From NCBI GenBank assembly GCA_021234155.1, contig JAJEKV010000027.1, positions 12,102,716 to 12,166,715 of the forward strand: a DNA stretch of 64,000 bases, written 5' to 3'. Source of the DNA: Isoetes taiwanensis. Its lineage: Eukaryota; Streptophyta; Lycopodiopsida; Isoetales; Isoetaceae. Below are positions 1 to 10,267 of this stretch, one piece after another. Under the pieces are notes generated by a model that saw nothing but the letters and a program-made list of their open reading frames with translations, was not told where the DNA came from and made no database searches. The first letter of the stretch is position 1. Each line of letters begins with the position of its first letter. The position numbers and the translations under genes were made by a program.

Positions 1-120
1 AGGTATTTGTCTCTGCTGGCTGCGAGAGCGGTACCAAATTGAGGCAAACTCCGAATACTAGGTATGACCCCCAATCAAATGGGGTAAGGGTCATCCAGTG
101 AGAAGTGGGGGATAAGCTCC
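1..120 (+). rRNA. Organelle 23S rRNA fragment, left part
   Basis: The text matches the bacterial-type large-subunit rRNA of plant organelles, closest in my reading to plastid 23S: 'gcggtaccaaat', 'gaggcaaactc', 'gaatactag', 'ccagtgag' and 'gggggataagct' occur in the right order and spacing. Several differences from the usual plant plastid sequence and the break near base 120 show a decayed nuclear copy of organelle DNA, not a working gene. The rRNA resumes at about 1142. A mitochondrial rather than plastid source is not excluded. Confidence 0.8.
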
Positions 121-287
121 AACAAACCAACAAACCAACAAACCCCCGCAGATTTTCTACAATGGTGGACAGTGGGTAGCCGCACACATGCGAACTACCC
201 ACGAAAAATAAAGGGAAAATCCAATTATATCATTTGGACCCCAAAAAATACAATGCTAATAGATGAGTGGTCGATGTACTGTAGAAA

Positions 288-352
288 GCTTATCACAGGG
301 ATTAAAAAACCCCGCCCTTTCGGGTTTTCGAGGAAAAACCCTAGTGATAAGC
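288..352 (+). repeat. Hairpin-core element, copy A
   Basis: A 9-bp perfect inverted pair, GCTTATCAC (288-296) and GTGATAAGC (344-352), encloses the core. The next bases AGGG and CCCT extend the stem with one bulged base. Inside, 'aaaaccc' and 'gggtttt' can form a second hairpin. The core (GGGATTAAAAAAC ... CCCTTTCGGGTTTTCGAGG ... AAAACCC) recurs at 9807-9877 (inverted), 17752, 40668 and 52868, with different but self-pairing arms. Confidence 0.75.
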
Positions 353-578
353 CTTCGGCAAGGGGCTTGGACAAATGTAAGGCATAGAAATCGCTCCCAA
401 AAACCCCCGCATGGAGAAGTCAAAAAACGGATGCCGTTAAGCCCTGACACGCACATCACCAACACAACAAGCGAGACAACACAAATATACGAGGAGGATA
501 GCATCACCGAGGGGGTGGAAGAAAACATGATAATGTAAATTTGTACGATACAATAAACAAAGAAGGGGAGGGTGGGTT

Positions 579-1129
579 CAAAGAGAATAAGGTAATCTGC
601 CGAGAGAAGAGGAAGCGATGATGAGGCGTTGATCTTGAACCGCCGCCTAAAATAGCAAAACCCCAACCGGGGAAGGGCATGCGCCGCGATGCATGCATGC
701 AAAGACATGCATGCTCGCCCCCATCCTAGAATGTCGATCCGATGTCACCGGATCGGCGGATTCTAGGATGGGGCTCGCGATGAACCAACAAACCGCCCGA
801 ATACCGGAGAACTTCCTTATCAAACTAGAATCGAGGGCCGAAGGTCCGCAGGGGACGAAGGCTAAAAAGTAGGAAAAGGCTAAAAGTAGGAAAAGGACAA
901 CAAAAAGAAACGCAAATTGGCCAAACCAAGCGGGGAAGAAGCCCTCCCCTGCCGGAAACAATTCAAAGAGAATAAAGGTGCAGCGAGAGAAGAGGAAGCG
1001 CCGATGAGGCGTTGATGCGAGCAAAGCGCCTAAAAATAGCAAAACCCCAACCCGGGAAGGGCATGCGCCGCGATGCATGCATGCAAGACATGCATGCTCG
1101 CCCCATCCTAGAATGTCGATCCGATGTCT
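579..1129. repeat. Direct duplication with about 385 bp period
   Basis: Bases 579-745 and 964-1129 are near-identical. Shared text includes 'caaagagaata', 'gagagaagaggaagcg', 'gatgaggcgttgat', 'agcaaaacccc', 'gggcatgcgccgcgatgcat' and 'catcctagaatgtcgatccg'. The 746-963 interval is unique. Both units contain the self-complementary ATGCATGCATGC/GCATGCAT run. Confidence 0.8.
719..773. repeat. Perfect 14-bp inverted repeat (stem-loop)
   Basis: CCCCATCCTAGAAT (719-732) pairs exactly with ATTCTAGGATGGGG (760-773). The loop carries a second nested stem, GATCCG (736-741) with CGGATC (749-754). The second copy of the host duplication (about 1105-1141) has only the left arm, so the palindrome is either a local gain here or a loss there. 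Confidence 0.8.
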
Positions 1130-1141
1130 CGGATCGACGGG

Positions 1142-1258
1142 ATCATTGAGAGGGGAACAGCAAAGACCACTAGTTAAGGCCCCTAAATGACAGCTCAGTG
1201 GTAAAGGAGGTGGGAATGCAAAGACAACCAGGAGGTTTGCCTAGAAACAGCCACCCCT
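1142..1258 (+). rRNA. Organelle 23S rRNA fragment, right part
   Basis: This continues the rRNA of 1-120. 'gagaggggaacagc', 'taaggcccctaaatgac', 'gctcagtggtaaaggaggt' and 'aggaggtttgcctagaa' followed by 'cagccaccc' match the organelle large-subunit rRNA segment that follows the left part. Homology stops near 'gccacccc' (about 1258), before the universally conserved 'gcgtaatagctcac' that should come next, so the copy is truncated as well as interrupted. Confidence 0.8.
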
Positions 1259-1831
1259 GAATCATTAAAGGTAATCTCCAGTTTGTTTCTTTGCTTTCAG
1301 TTTCTTTGCTCTATCATATAACACCAGAAATGGTAATGGTCAGGTCGAAGAGTCGGAATGAGAAAGAGATGTCCCATGCTTCTAGTTAAACCAGATGACT
1401 CCAAATGTACTTGGATGAGGCCAAACACTCAGGTGCGTCTGCTTCTGTAGGTTTTCTTATCAAACAGATTTGCATGCAAAATCCTCATTTGTTCATTTAT
1501 TATACACCACACATATAGGAGAGAGTTCCCCTCGAAGGCAAAGGTAGACATGTATGTGGCTGCCCCTATTTTTATATTAAGATTTCTATGTATATTGCTG
1601 ATTGACCGATGGATAATTTAGGCAGCCAACATTATCAAGCCATCAACATAGACTACCCTTGCAAACCAACTATTGTTGATCAAATCCCTTTGGTTATCTC
1701 ATGTAGATCTCTTCATCAAGAAACCTATTTAAGAAAGCAAGGGTTGCAAGAGCTACAATTTTTCCACTAACGAAAATGTCTCATCCAAGTCTATCTCATG
1801 CTACTGCAAAGAAATGTCATGCATCATATAT
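1259..1831. other. Unassigned intergenic DNA
   Basis: I see no coding similarity, repeat structure or RNA gene in this AT-rich stretch. Confidence 0.4.
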
Positions 1832-2035
1832 ATTATGGAACATATGTCATATATGACATATATCATAATCTTATGGCATATGAGACATATGTCATATATG
1901 TCATCAAATATACTACATGAGATATGAGACATACGTCATCTAGATGACATATAACATAATCTTATGGCATATATATACTACATGGCATATAAGACATATG
2001 CCATAAATGTCATATCTCATATGTCATATTCGATA
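1832..2035. repeat. CATATGTCATATATGACATA palindromic cluster
   Basis: Degenerate repeats of catatg/tgacatat/atgtcata occur many times in both orientations, making several overlapping self-complementary stretches (for example 'catatgtcatatatgacata'). The run ends where the coding fragment at 2017-2660 loses similarity to protein-like sequence. It is simple-sequence derived, and an AT-rich cruciform is possible. Confidence 0.7.
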
Positions 2036-2039
2036 TGTA

Positions 2040-2665
2040 AAAAACAGATTAAGTCTAGCGTGTCTGAGATTTTTGGATTTGGACACGACATCCAACTCCT
2101 TGCTGCATCCCTCAACTTGCTCCATGTGGCAAATCCATTTCCCGAATAATTTGTCACGTCACACGGATATTTGAAGTCATGACGCAAGGTTTCGAGAATG
2201 GTAGAAAGTCTAGAAAAAGAGGAAATTTGTAAAAATAAGAAAATATGAAAATTTCTAAAAGAATAAATATATAAATACCTTTTCAACTGTTGTGCTCTCT
2301 CCAGAGACCTTAGATCATTTTGTGAGACCCACATATCTGTTTCTGAAGCCCATGAGCCTACTTGAATGATTGGAATGGATAAATCAGACACTGTATTTGG
2401 ATTAGCATGTTGGCACACTTCTTCATTTTCAGCAACAGAAGAGACGATATCCATGAAATTCTCAAACGAATCTACTACCCCATCTACACTAGAGGCTAGA
2501 AGGATTCTAGTGATTGGAGAAATTGTATGCTCAAAACATCTCTCTAAATCTAACATAGAGAAACTATTAGTTGGTATCACGGTTTCTAAATACATCACGA
2601 CATTTAAGCTCCTCTCCGTGCGAGCAAGCAAGCCCAAGCTGGAACCCGTGCCATTGTAGACACGC
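2040..2665 (-). pseudogene. Unidentified plant protein fragment, two exons
   Basis: I do not recognise the protein. On the minus strand a frame free of stops runs from about 2665 (YNGTGSSLGLLARTERSLN) to LERAQQLK. A good splice donor follows (AAG/GTATTTAT, about 2274), then a U-rich intron ending TTTTTCTAG (about 2212). A second exon reads LSTILETLRHDFKYPCDVTN, then SGNGFATWSKLRDAARSW and CPNPKISDTLDLI. Joining at these sites keeps the frame and removes a hydrophobic intron-derived stretch. The composition (Trp, Cys, Pro-rich blocks) looks like true coding sequence. No start codon or 3' end can be placed. It is probably a gene fragment. Confidence 0.45.
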
Positions 2666-2889
2666 TCATCATTCCAGCCTAGAGTAAGCCGCCTCTTAAA
2701 ACTGTTGTTAGAAAAGGCGGCCCTAGAATAAACCGCCTCTTAAACATCTTTGTTAGAAAAATTCTGAGGGGGAATGAAATTATCCCGAATGAAATTATCC
2801 ATGCTGTTAGAAAAGTTACAGGGGAATGAAATTATCCCATAGTCAGTAAACCCACTGTTACAAAAGTTACAGGGAAAATTGTAATCCAT

Positions 2890-3845
2890 GTACATCGTAG
2901 ATATAATGACATATTCAACAAAACTTAGACTTATTCAGATTTAATAGATAATACTTCAAGGACTCCATTATAAGAATATATATATTATTTAATTCTTCTT
3001 GATTGTTATAATTTTAATGAGTTTTAATTATAAAAGTTTATTTTTAAGTTAAGACCATAATGGTTATAAAAATTCTAAATTATTTTTCAGACTAATTTTC
3101 GCTTGAATTTATTTAGAATTAGACATTTCAAGAATATAAAATTTTAATTTTTAGTGATTTAACAAAGTTAAAATTTGACAATCCTGAAAATTTGCAAATG
3201 AAATTCGATGGTCCGATAAGTGATTGACATAAAATTATTATAAAAATTTCTGAATTTACAAACTTTTATATTTAAAAAAACACGTTTGAGAAAGTTTTGA
3301 GATCAAAATCAATTAAATTGTAAAGTTAATATTTTAATAATAACTATGGAATAATTTATTATTAATGAAACAAATATATTGAAACTTAATCAATAATAAA
3401 TTATTCAATATATTTATAGATAAATTAATTCTAAATCTAAAACTTTCTTTATCTATTTTGAAAAAAATAAACATTTCAATTAATTTATTATTAATGAAAC
3501 AAATATATTGAAACTTAATCAATAATAAATTATTCAATATATTTATAGATAAATTAATTCTAAATCTAAAACTTTCTTTATCTATTTTGAAAAAAAAAAC
3601 ATTTCAATTATATAGCATTTATTTTAGATTATTCTAAATAAATCAAAGTGAAAATTAATTTAGAAAGCAATTTTATACTTTGGTAACCTTTATACTTTTG
3701 ATCTAAAGATAAACAAAACAAATGATTAAAATTAATAAGAGTTAAAAATACTGTTGATTTTAATATGACATCCTTGAAGTATATATCTATTAGATTTGAA
3801 TAAGTCTAAATTTTGTTAAATATGCCATTATACTAGATTCAAATT
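2890..3845. repeat. Long imperfect inverted repeat (fold-back element)
   Basis: The outer arms at about 2895-2975 and 3754-3845 are complementary: 'aacttagacttattcagat', 'taatagata' and 'acttcaagga' on the left appear as their reverse complement on the right. Complementarity continues inward, the left 'gcttgaatttatttagaat' matching the reverse complement of bases near 3630-3650. Each arm is about 350-450 bp and very AT-rich. No coding sequence is seen. This fits a large MITE/fold-back transposon or an inverted duplication able to give hairpin RNA. Confidence 0.65.
3353..3610. repeat. 129-bp tandem duplication in the loop of the inverted repeat
   Basis: Two adjacent copies (3353-3481, 3482-3610) are almost identical; 'attaatgaaacaaatatatt' occurs at 3361 and 3490. 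They differ only in a few A residues near the end. High identity indicates a recent duplication. Confidence 0.85.
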
Positions 3846-4740
3846 TAATTCTCATCACTACATATATCAATCTTGTTAATTAATCAATTAATTTGGGATT
3901 TTCTGGTTTGGTGGAAAAAGTTTTTAGCACGCCAGCCTAACCTAGCGTGCAACCCTCCTTGCAATTCTAGCCTATCCACGTGTGACCTCCACCTCAGCAA
4001 AGTCTGACATGGCATTATAAAAAACTGCTAGATCTTTATTTTTCAAAATCTAAGGCCATGAAAATTAGATAATTTGGAAAATTAGCACGGAGATGGCATC
4101 CGATGCGGGCATTTGGCGTTTGATGAATCTTCATCAAACATGCTTTAATCTAGCCTATGCGCACTTGCAGCCGTGGTTCATCGAGCATCATCCGGGCAAA
4201 GTGGATAGATGCAAGAGTGGCCGATAGGTTTAGCTCTGGATTTGGCAAAATGAGCCCTAAAGCGATCGTTCGCATTAGAACTTGAATTTTTCGGACTAGT
4301 TTGGGAATGCGTTGGCCGTTCTCAAATTTCTTTAGCTTTCAGTTCTTTCTGAAGTTTGTGCTTCTTGTTTCTTTCTAATCAGCGGGAATGCTCAGAGCCT
4401 TTGAATCGATTGGCCAAGCAAATGGGACGTACTAATAATGCTTTTCGTTTCTTCCTTATTCCGAGCCTTTTTAGCGCGGCATGGTGGTGGAGCCAGAGTT
4501 CTTCTTGTCTCAGGATGAAAGGGCTGATCCTACATCATCATCTTTTCGCAAGAATAGCTCTAAAAGTTCAAAACTTCCTTACCATAGACTAAGCATTCCG
4601 GGTATGTATCTATTCTTTTACATTTTTTCTTATGCATTTGAGCTTGGCTACTTCCGGCATGCTAAACGTTAGTTACCATATCCATGCTCAACAAATGATA
4701 GCGTTTTTGTCTGCTCAGATGTCTATGGTATTGTGCAGGG
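3846..4740. other. Unassigned DNA upstream of the BRUTUS-like fragment
   Basis: No recognisable gene. An open stretch at 4481-4605 (MVVEPEFFLSQDERADPTSS...) ends at a plausible donor (CCGG/GTATGTA). It could be another captured exon, but I cannot identify it. Confidence 0.3.
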
Positions 4741-5773
4741 ATATCTCCACCTTTATGCGATTACGCAACCTCGAGGGTGGGAAAGGGATTGGGCATTGAT
4801 TTCTTTCATTGCATGACATGTAATGCTGTATGTCCATGTCTCTTTGCAAATCACAAGTCTTAGGGAGAAGGGGCTTGAATGGAATTGTCCTATATGCCAT
4901 GAGTTTTTATTTACATCAAATACACCTGTCAAGGCTCTGCCATGCTCTCATTTCATGCATTCTGCATGCTTTCAGGTACGTCTTTGCAGGAACATTTTTG
5001 GTACATAGTTAAGACACGGAACAAGGTCGTAACTGTTAGCTAGTTCCCCTAGTTTATTGTGATTTTCTTCCTTCACGTGATAAAATAATGCTCGAGAGCT
5101 AGACAAAGAATATTTGGTATGCCTTCCATAGTTATCAAATATGAAGTAAGAACAATGTTTGAATGCCTTCCATAGTCATCAAGAAGATACTCTCTGGATA
5201 CAAACATTCAATTTGAAATTTCACCTTCGCACAAAAGGACATGAGAGCGACCCGGAAGACCAATGAACAAATTGAAATTTGAACTTATTGACTAGAATAT
5301 TGATCCCCCTATTTTATTTGTTCCCCATTGCAAAAATGGAACTCACTATTTTAATCTGAGTTTGCCTTAAAATCTTGTCGGAAGTTCCCGCTCAACTTTA
5401 TATGTTGCTGTGCAGGCCTTTACTTATAGTCATTATACCTGTCCTATTTGCAGCAAGTCAAATGGGGACATGGCTGTAAGGATTCTCTCAACACTGTTAT
5501 AACCAGATAAGCAGTTAGTTTTATGTGATGACTTTCTACATGTTTGCACCAGGTATATTTTGGCATGCTTGATGCTTTACTAGCTTCTGAGAAGCTTCTA
5601 GAAGAATATCAAGGGGAATAGTAGGTACTAATATTGCAAAGCAACTTGCGTTTTGGGAGCTGTTGCTTGTCTTACAATCTAAAATTTTCTCTATATCGTC
5701 ATAACATTCACCCTCGTTCATCAATTGTCGGGATATCCTATGCAATGATTGTGAATCAAAGGCGGCTCCTACG
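4741..5773 (+). pseudogene. BTS-like: BRUTUS/HRZ-type RING E3 ligase fragment
   Basis: This matches the C-terminal CHY/CTCHY-RING part of BRUTUS-type iron-sensing E3 ligases. The first piece reads RVGKGLGIDFFHCMTCN, then REKGLEWNCPICHEFLF and LPCSHFMHSACFQ, ending at a donor (CAG/GTACGT, about 4976). After an intron closing with GTGCAG (about 5415) comes SHYTCPICSKSNGDMA, a donor GTAAGG, an acceptor CACCAG (about 5552), and VYFGMLDALLASEKLLEEYQG. A detached RDILCNDCESKAAPT lies at about 5731-5770. The RING Cys/His ligands visible are intact. A one-base insertion near 4858 breaks the frame before REKG, and the linker to RDILCNDC is disrupted. The N-terminal hemerythrin domains are absent, so this is a 5'-truncated pseudogene that keeps its introns. 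Confidence 0.8.
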
Positions 5774-6359
5774 GTTCGAAAATTAGAAACTTATCAAAAT
5801 TTTGACACGGAATAGAAGGGCGGTCCTCGAAATTAGAAAAACTAAAATTTGCATGCGACTCTTGCCTTTTCCTCGCACCTCTCTTTCCACTCTAACAATG
5901 CTCCGGTCTACATCTTTCTTATTTCCTCTCCTTCGGATGCATGGCGAAGGTATATGGCGAAGGTACATGGCGGAGCATTTGGTTGGAGCGCTATTTTTTT
6001 TTGGCTTATCTCTGTCTTAATCCCAACATCTCTTATTCAACTTGGTGCTTTTATAATAGCATCGAATTAATCTTCTCGGCAGGTAAATCCGCATCCTCTA
6101 TTCATGTCCACGCTTTCCCAGGCCAGGATGCTTCTTTTTGTGGGTTCCAGTTGCCTATTTAAACACTTTTGTGCAAGCAAAAATCCGTTTTTCTTCAAAG
6201 AATCCAGCCATTTCCGTTATATCGTAAGTTGGGAAGATGAGAATGGGGAATCGACTTATTATTGTTCATCTCTTGGGCAACAGCTTTGCTGGATTTTCTC
6301 AGGTGGATGTTTTCAAGCGCAAGGCAGGTTGACCTCTAATTTCTTCAAGAGCTTGATCT
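5774..6359. other. Spacer between BTS-like and LRR fragments
   Basis: A short near-tandem 'atggcgaaggtatatggcgaaggtacatggcgg' type repeat occurs at about 5941-5975. No convincing protein match; the last 100 bases may contain decayed LRR sequence (SNFF..L). Confidence 0.4.
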
Positions 6360-7357
6360 TAGCAGTCAAATGCAACAATGGAGGCTTACAGGTCCAACTC
6401 CAAATTCCATAGGCAAGTTCCAGCATTTGAAAAGCATTGATTTGTCTGGAAACAGCCTCAGTTCAAGTATTCCAGTCTCCATCCTCAGCTGGTAAATTTC
6501 TACCTTGATTATAACCATCATGAACATCTTGGTAACCGGTACGCGGGAATTTCCTACTGACGAACATCGTCCTCTATCGGCATAAACTCCCTTGATCTTT
6601 CTAGTAATAAACTTACAGGCCAAATCCCTGCTTGGATTGGCAACATGACAGTTCTTCAGAAGCTGAATCTGTCTCGTAATGCCCTTGTTTCTACCTGCCG
6701 GATCTCGATTAAGCCTAAGACTTTTGAATACTCTAGATTTACAATTCAACAAACTCTGAGGGCACCACGGACAACATAAGCTTGATACCATTTCCTTTAG
6801 ATGGAGATAATTATGTAGATATATCGGATAATGCATTTCTGGGGTCTCTACCGGTCGGATCCTTGAAAATTCAATAGGGTCATTAAATATTTCCAATAAA
6901 TAGCTATCACGGATCACTTCCTGCCCTTTCTCAATTTAAAAGCTTTTTTCCAACGCTGCAAAAACAGATCTTACAGGAAACAGATTAATGGGATCAATTC
7001 CTGCAGGGATAGCAAATCTCAATGGTTCCTTGAAGGTATTAAGATTGGAAACAATTCATTCTCTGGCGGCTTCCCATTGAGTATATGCAATGCTTGGTAG
7101 CTTGATTAGTGCGGATCTCGATCCAAATATGCTTTCAGGTTCAATTCCTCTTTCTCTTGGACTACTGCTGAAGTTGCAAGGTGTAGACCTTGCTCACAAC
7201 CATCTATCAGGCAATATTCCAGTTCAAATTTTGGAGCTGAAGGATCTAACCTTTCATATAATGACTTCTCAGGACAAATACGCCTCCAAATTTCTTTGCA
7301 TCTTCGTTTGTAGGAAATCAGGGCATTTGTGAGGCACCACTTGCCCCTTGCAAATAG
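6360..7357 (+). pseudogene. LRR receptor-like protein/kinase ectodomain pseudogene
   Basis: Successive plant-type leucine-rich repeats appear in different frames. They read LTGPTPNSIGKFQHLKSIDL then SGNSLSSSIPVSI (6388-6490), LDLSSNKLTGQIPAWIGN then MTVLQKLNLSRNAL (6590-6690), FLGSLPVGSL (6830-6870), NRLMGSIPAGIANL (6975-7025), NNSFSGGFPLSIC (7050-7092), and finally NLSYNDFSGQI then, after a frameshift, FFASSFVGNQGICEAPLAPC and a stop (7240-7357). The GNxxICxxPL cap is the usual C-terminal Cys cap that precedes the membrane helix of LRR receptor kinases. At least five frame breaks make it a pseudogene. No transmembrane or kinase part follows. The orientation matches the BTS-like fragment just upstream. 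Confidence 0.8.
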
Positions 7358-9164
7358 GTTGCTGTTGTCCTAAGTTTTTAGCTTTGACTTCTAAATATCT
7401 TTTTAATATACATTGTCTTGCACTTGTTTGATAAATTATCAACGTCCTTTGAGAAGGTAGATAGGTAGTATTTTTACGTACTCTCCTCTTGGAGGTAGGA
7501 TTTTTAAATCTTGACCACTAGAAATTCCTGCTTGACTTAAGATGAAACAAAAAAAAAAAATGTATGCTTGAGGTGCTTGAAGTGCAAGATATCTTTGCAT
7601 GTGGGCAAGATAATTTGTTGCTTTGCATATCGTTTTAAGTGCACAACATTGGGAGCAAATACTTGTGCAAATGCATGTCCTGCAAGAACGAAGGATGTAG
7701 AATGTCTTGCACCATGCTCATACCTTGCACCAGCACATAGGCCATTTTGCATATGCAAGTGTATTTTACAAGCACTAGTTAAATCTACAAGAGAATTCAA
7801 CAAGTAAGAACATGGCGGCACATACATCGCGAATTGACTCCTTCCACGTTTAGTTTCGACCACATGTAGATTACAACTTAGCATGTTACTTTATTTTTGC
7901 TATTTTTGCTCAAAGCTTCGGGGAAAGTGCACCTTGCTTGCACACTATGTGATTTCTATCTTTGCACACTATATGATTTCTATACTGTTGCTTTATGAAA
8001 GGCCTGCAATAACTTTTTCATGTTTAGGGCTTGCATACATTCAACATTTGTTAGCACACAAGTACATAAAGCGATGCTTTGCTTTATAAATTAGATTGTC
8101 ATACGTGGCACATGGAAGAGGCACTAATTTTGCTAGAGCGAGTTCACGATTTACTCTTGGAACACTTTGAAACCAAATTTGGTTTTTCGTACTATCAAGG
8201 TATGGACTTTCAAACTTTATCAGTAGCATGGGAAATGTCCCATTTTTTTTTCTTCCTATATGTTAGACATCTATCTCCCTGCCCTCGATCTCAAAATGTG
8301 CCTTGCCATTCTACACAAAGTACATTAAGGAAGTTATGCCATGCTTCTTTTCCTATTATATTGAGATAAAGAACTAACTTGGGAATTTCAACAGCACAGA
8401 GAATAACTTGCTTCAATTTTGTCCTAGGGAACATACAAATGATTGAGCTATTTGAGAACAACTAGACAAAGCAGGGCATCTTTAGATAAGGTAACAGGCA
8501 TAACATTCTACCGTTGGATCTGTCAATTTTTATATCAACGGACTACAAAATTAGAAATGCCAAGGAAATTGGGCACGGACTCACCAAAAGCTCACATGGC
8601 ACTAGTTCATTGACATAAAACAACTAATGATACCTAAAATGCAAGAACATCATTTAAAAGCCTTCATTATATTGCATAACTCGGCAATGGCCCCTGGCGT
8701 GCCTTTTTGCTAGTTGGTTTTTTTTCTTAATGTGATTTCTTAAGATTGTTGGTGTTTTGGTTACCGGAAAATATTCTGGTACTTCCAAAAATCGCTAATA
8801 TTTTTTGGGCATATTTCGGTATGATTTCTTGGAGCATACATTTTTTTGGGTATGATATCGAGCAGAGGGATTTTCGTGTTTGGATGTATCTATTTTGTGC
8901 CGTCGAGGATATGTGGCCAGATTGGAGCCAAGCACGAAAAAAGCCCTTTCTTCTTAATACTCTGTTGCAGGATGCTCAGTATTCTTCCCTCGATATGCTC
9001 CAGATCTGCAGTGATAGATGCTCTTTGCAAACTATGGGTGATGAATTGTTCCATCGATGATCTACAATCGATTGATCTTTTGATAAATGCATTTTCTTGT
9101 GTATTGTATTTGTGCAAATGCAGATAGCAATCTGGATGGAGCTTGGTAGACTCATTTTGATAGG
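7358..9164. other. Unassigned intergenic DNA
   Basis: A 12-A run at 7549-7560 could be the tail of a + strand retroposon. Open frames at 7568-7807, 8079-8369 and 8746-9060 have no recognisable motif and I do not call them genes. Confidence 0.35.
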
Positions 9165-9222
9165 CCAAGATCAATAGGGTTACTAGAGTTTCTTTCACTG
9201 GGGCCCGATGATTTTCCTGCAT

Positions 9223-10196
9223 GTGTAAAAGCATGTTAGGGTGTACCACTTTTGGAACCTGCAAAAGTACATACACTAGGTACTTCAGAACTGGGTACTT
9301 CAGAACTGGGTACTTTTGCCTGAGCTTTTGCAACAATATCTTAATGGTCGTTTTTCTCAAAAGATATGGGACGCAGTTACTTTGGCCCAAGTGAAAACTG
9401 GTCATTATCATGCACACATAAATCCCACTTTGGCACCAGGGCCCCAAGCTTACTTGCTTGCTTCATTGTCCAGGAACAAGCTTGTAGCTATTGCATCAAT
9501 TCGCATGGGGTCCCACAGTACTGGTTGAGGCAGGGTAGATGGGAGCGGCCGCAATTGCCGCGAGAACTAGACTATGTGCCTGTTGCGATTCTGAGGTTAT
9601 TGAAGATGAAAGCCATACTCTTCCGAGTTGCCACCTTTTGAGATAGTCCAGGAATCATTTTTCGACCTTAGCATTCCATTCCCGCTTCCACAACTTCTCG
9701 GTAGCACCATCCGTGCATGACTTGGCATTATACATACTTGAGGTTCTAGATAAACGTCTGCAATTACTGAGCCCTCAGTAGTCATTATCTAAGCTTGTCT
9801 AGTATCATCATTACTGCAAAGGTTTTTCCCTTGAAAACCTTTCGAGGCAGGGGTTTTTTAATCCTAGTAGTAATGATTGTACTAGCCCATTGTATGGGTC
9901 CCATGACCTATTGGTCTTCGTGGACGTTAAAAAAACTATTCTATTCTATTCTATTCATTTTTCTTTTCATTAAAACTAATACAAAAATCCAAAATAAAAG
10001 TCAAGGACATGGTAATATTCAAAGTTAAAGTAAAGATAATGCTATTGGAGACCAATATGTATATAAAAAGTTCTAAAACATACCTTATATTGAGATATTG
10101 TGCAGGTACCTAGTACCCAGTCCTGGCTACCTTTTTAGGTACCTTTTTGGTCACTAAATAATACTTTTTAAGGGACACCCTAACATGCTTTTACCC
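9223..10196. mobile_element. Non-autonomous TIR DNA element, 974 bp
   Basis: The ends are inverted: GTGTAAAAGCATGTTAGGG at 9223 and its near-perfect complement ending ...CATGCTTTTACCC at 10196, followed inward by partly paired sequence (GTACC motifs near 9290 and 10105-10145). The unoccupied twin in the duplicated unit reads 'ctacatagttatgacagg' (about 10736), which sets the boundaries and suggests a short target duplication (GCAT on both sides). No transposase is seen. The interior carries the retroposon-like hairpin element E and its tail. The superfamily is not decided. Confidence 0.7.
9807..9957 (-). repeat. Hairpin-core element copy E with 3' tail hairpin and (TTCTA)n
   Basis: Arms ATCATTACT (9807-9815) and AGTAATGAT (9869-9877) enclose the inverted core (GGTTTTTCCC ... 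TTTTTTAATCC). After a 13-nt spacer come CCCAT/ATGGG and GACC-TATT-GGTC (9905-9916) hairpins, then 'gtggacgtta' and a (CTATT)n tail at 9935-9957. The tail is on the right, so as a retroposon it reads 5'->3' on +, with the core as the reverse complement of copies A-D. The strand given is that of the core. Confidence 0.7.
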
Positions 10197-10267
10197 GCAT
10201 AATTATGACAGGTGCACCTTAAGTTCTCTCTCTTTTTTTTTTTCCAGCTAATACCGCTGCATTCTTT

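Larger units (their letters stand above)
121..1141. mobile_element. About 1 kb insertion splitting the organelle rDNA copy
   Basis: This block sits between two parts of one 23S rRNA stretch: the left side ends in 'ataagctcca' and the right side resumes with 'tcattgagagggg', which join directly in the rRNA. It starts with a short (AACAAACC)n-like array at about 121-145. It also holds a structured hairpin element (288-352), an 8-bp stem 'gtgggtag'/'ctacccac' around 174-205 (one arm per strand), a direct duplication and a strong palindrome. No protein is recognisable; short open frames here are repeat artefacts. The array at the left edge would be the 3' tail of a minus-strand retroposon. Confidence 0.55.

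Noticed and set aside
288-352. Rho-independent terminator or riboswitch interpretation of the hairpin core
   Set aside because: The setting is a plant nuclear genome with dispersed copies in unrelated contexts; bacterial-type termination does not apply.
256-1078. Minus-strand frames of 143-150 residues near the left end
   Set aside because: They run through a direct duplication, palindrome and hairpin element and give the same odd peptides twice; no protein family.
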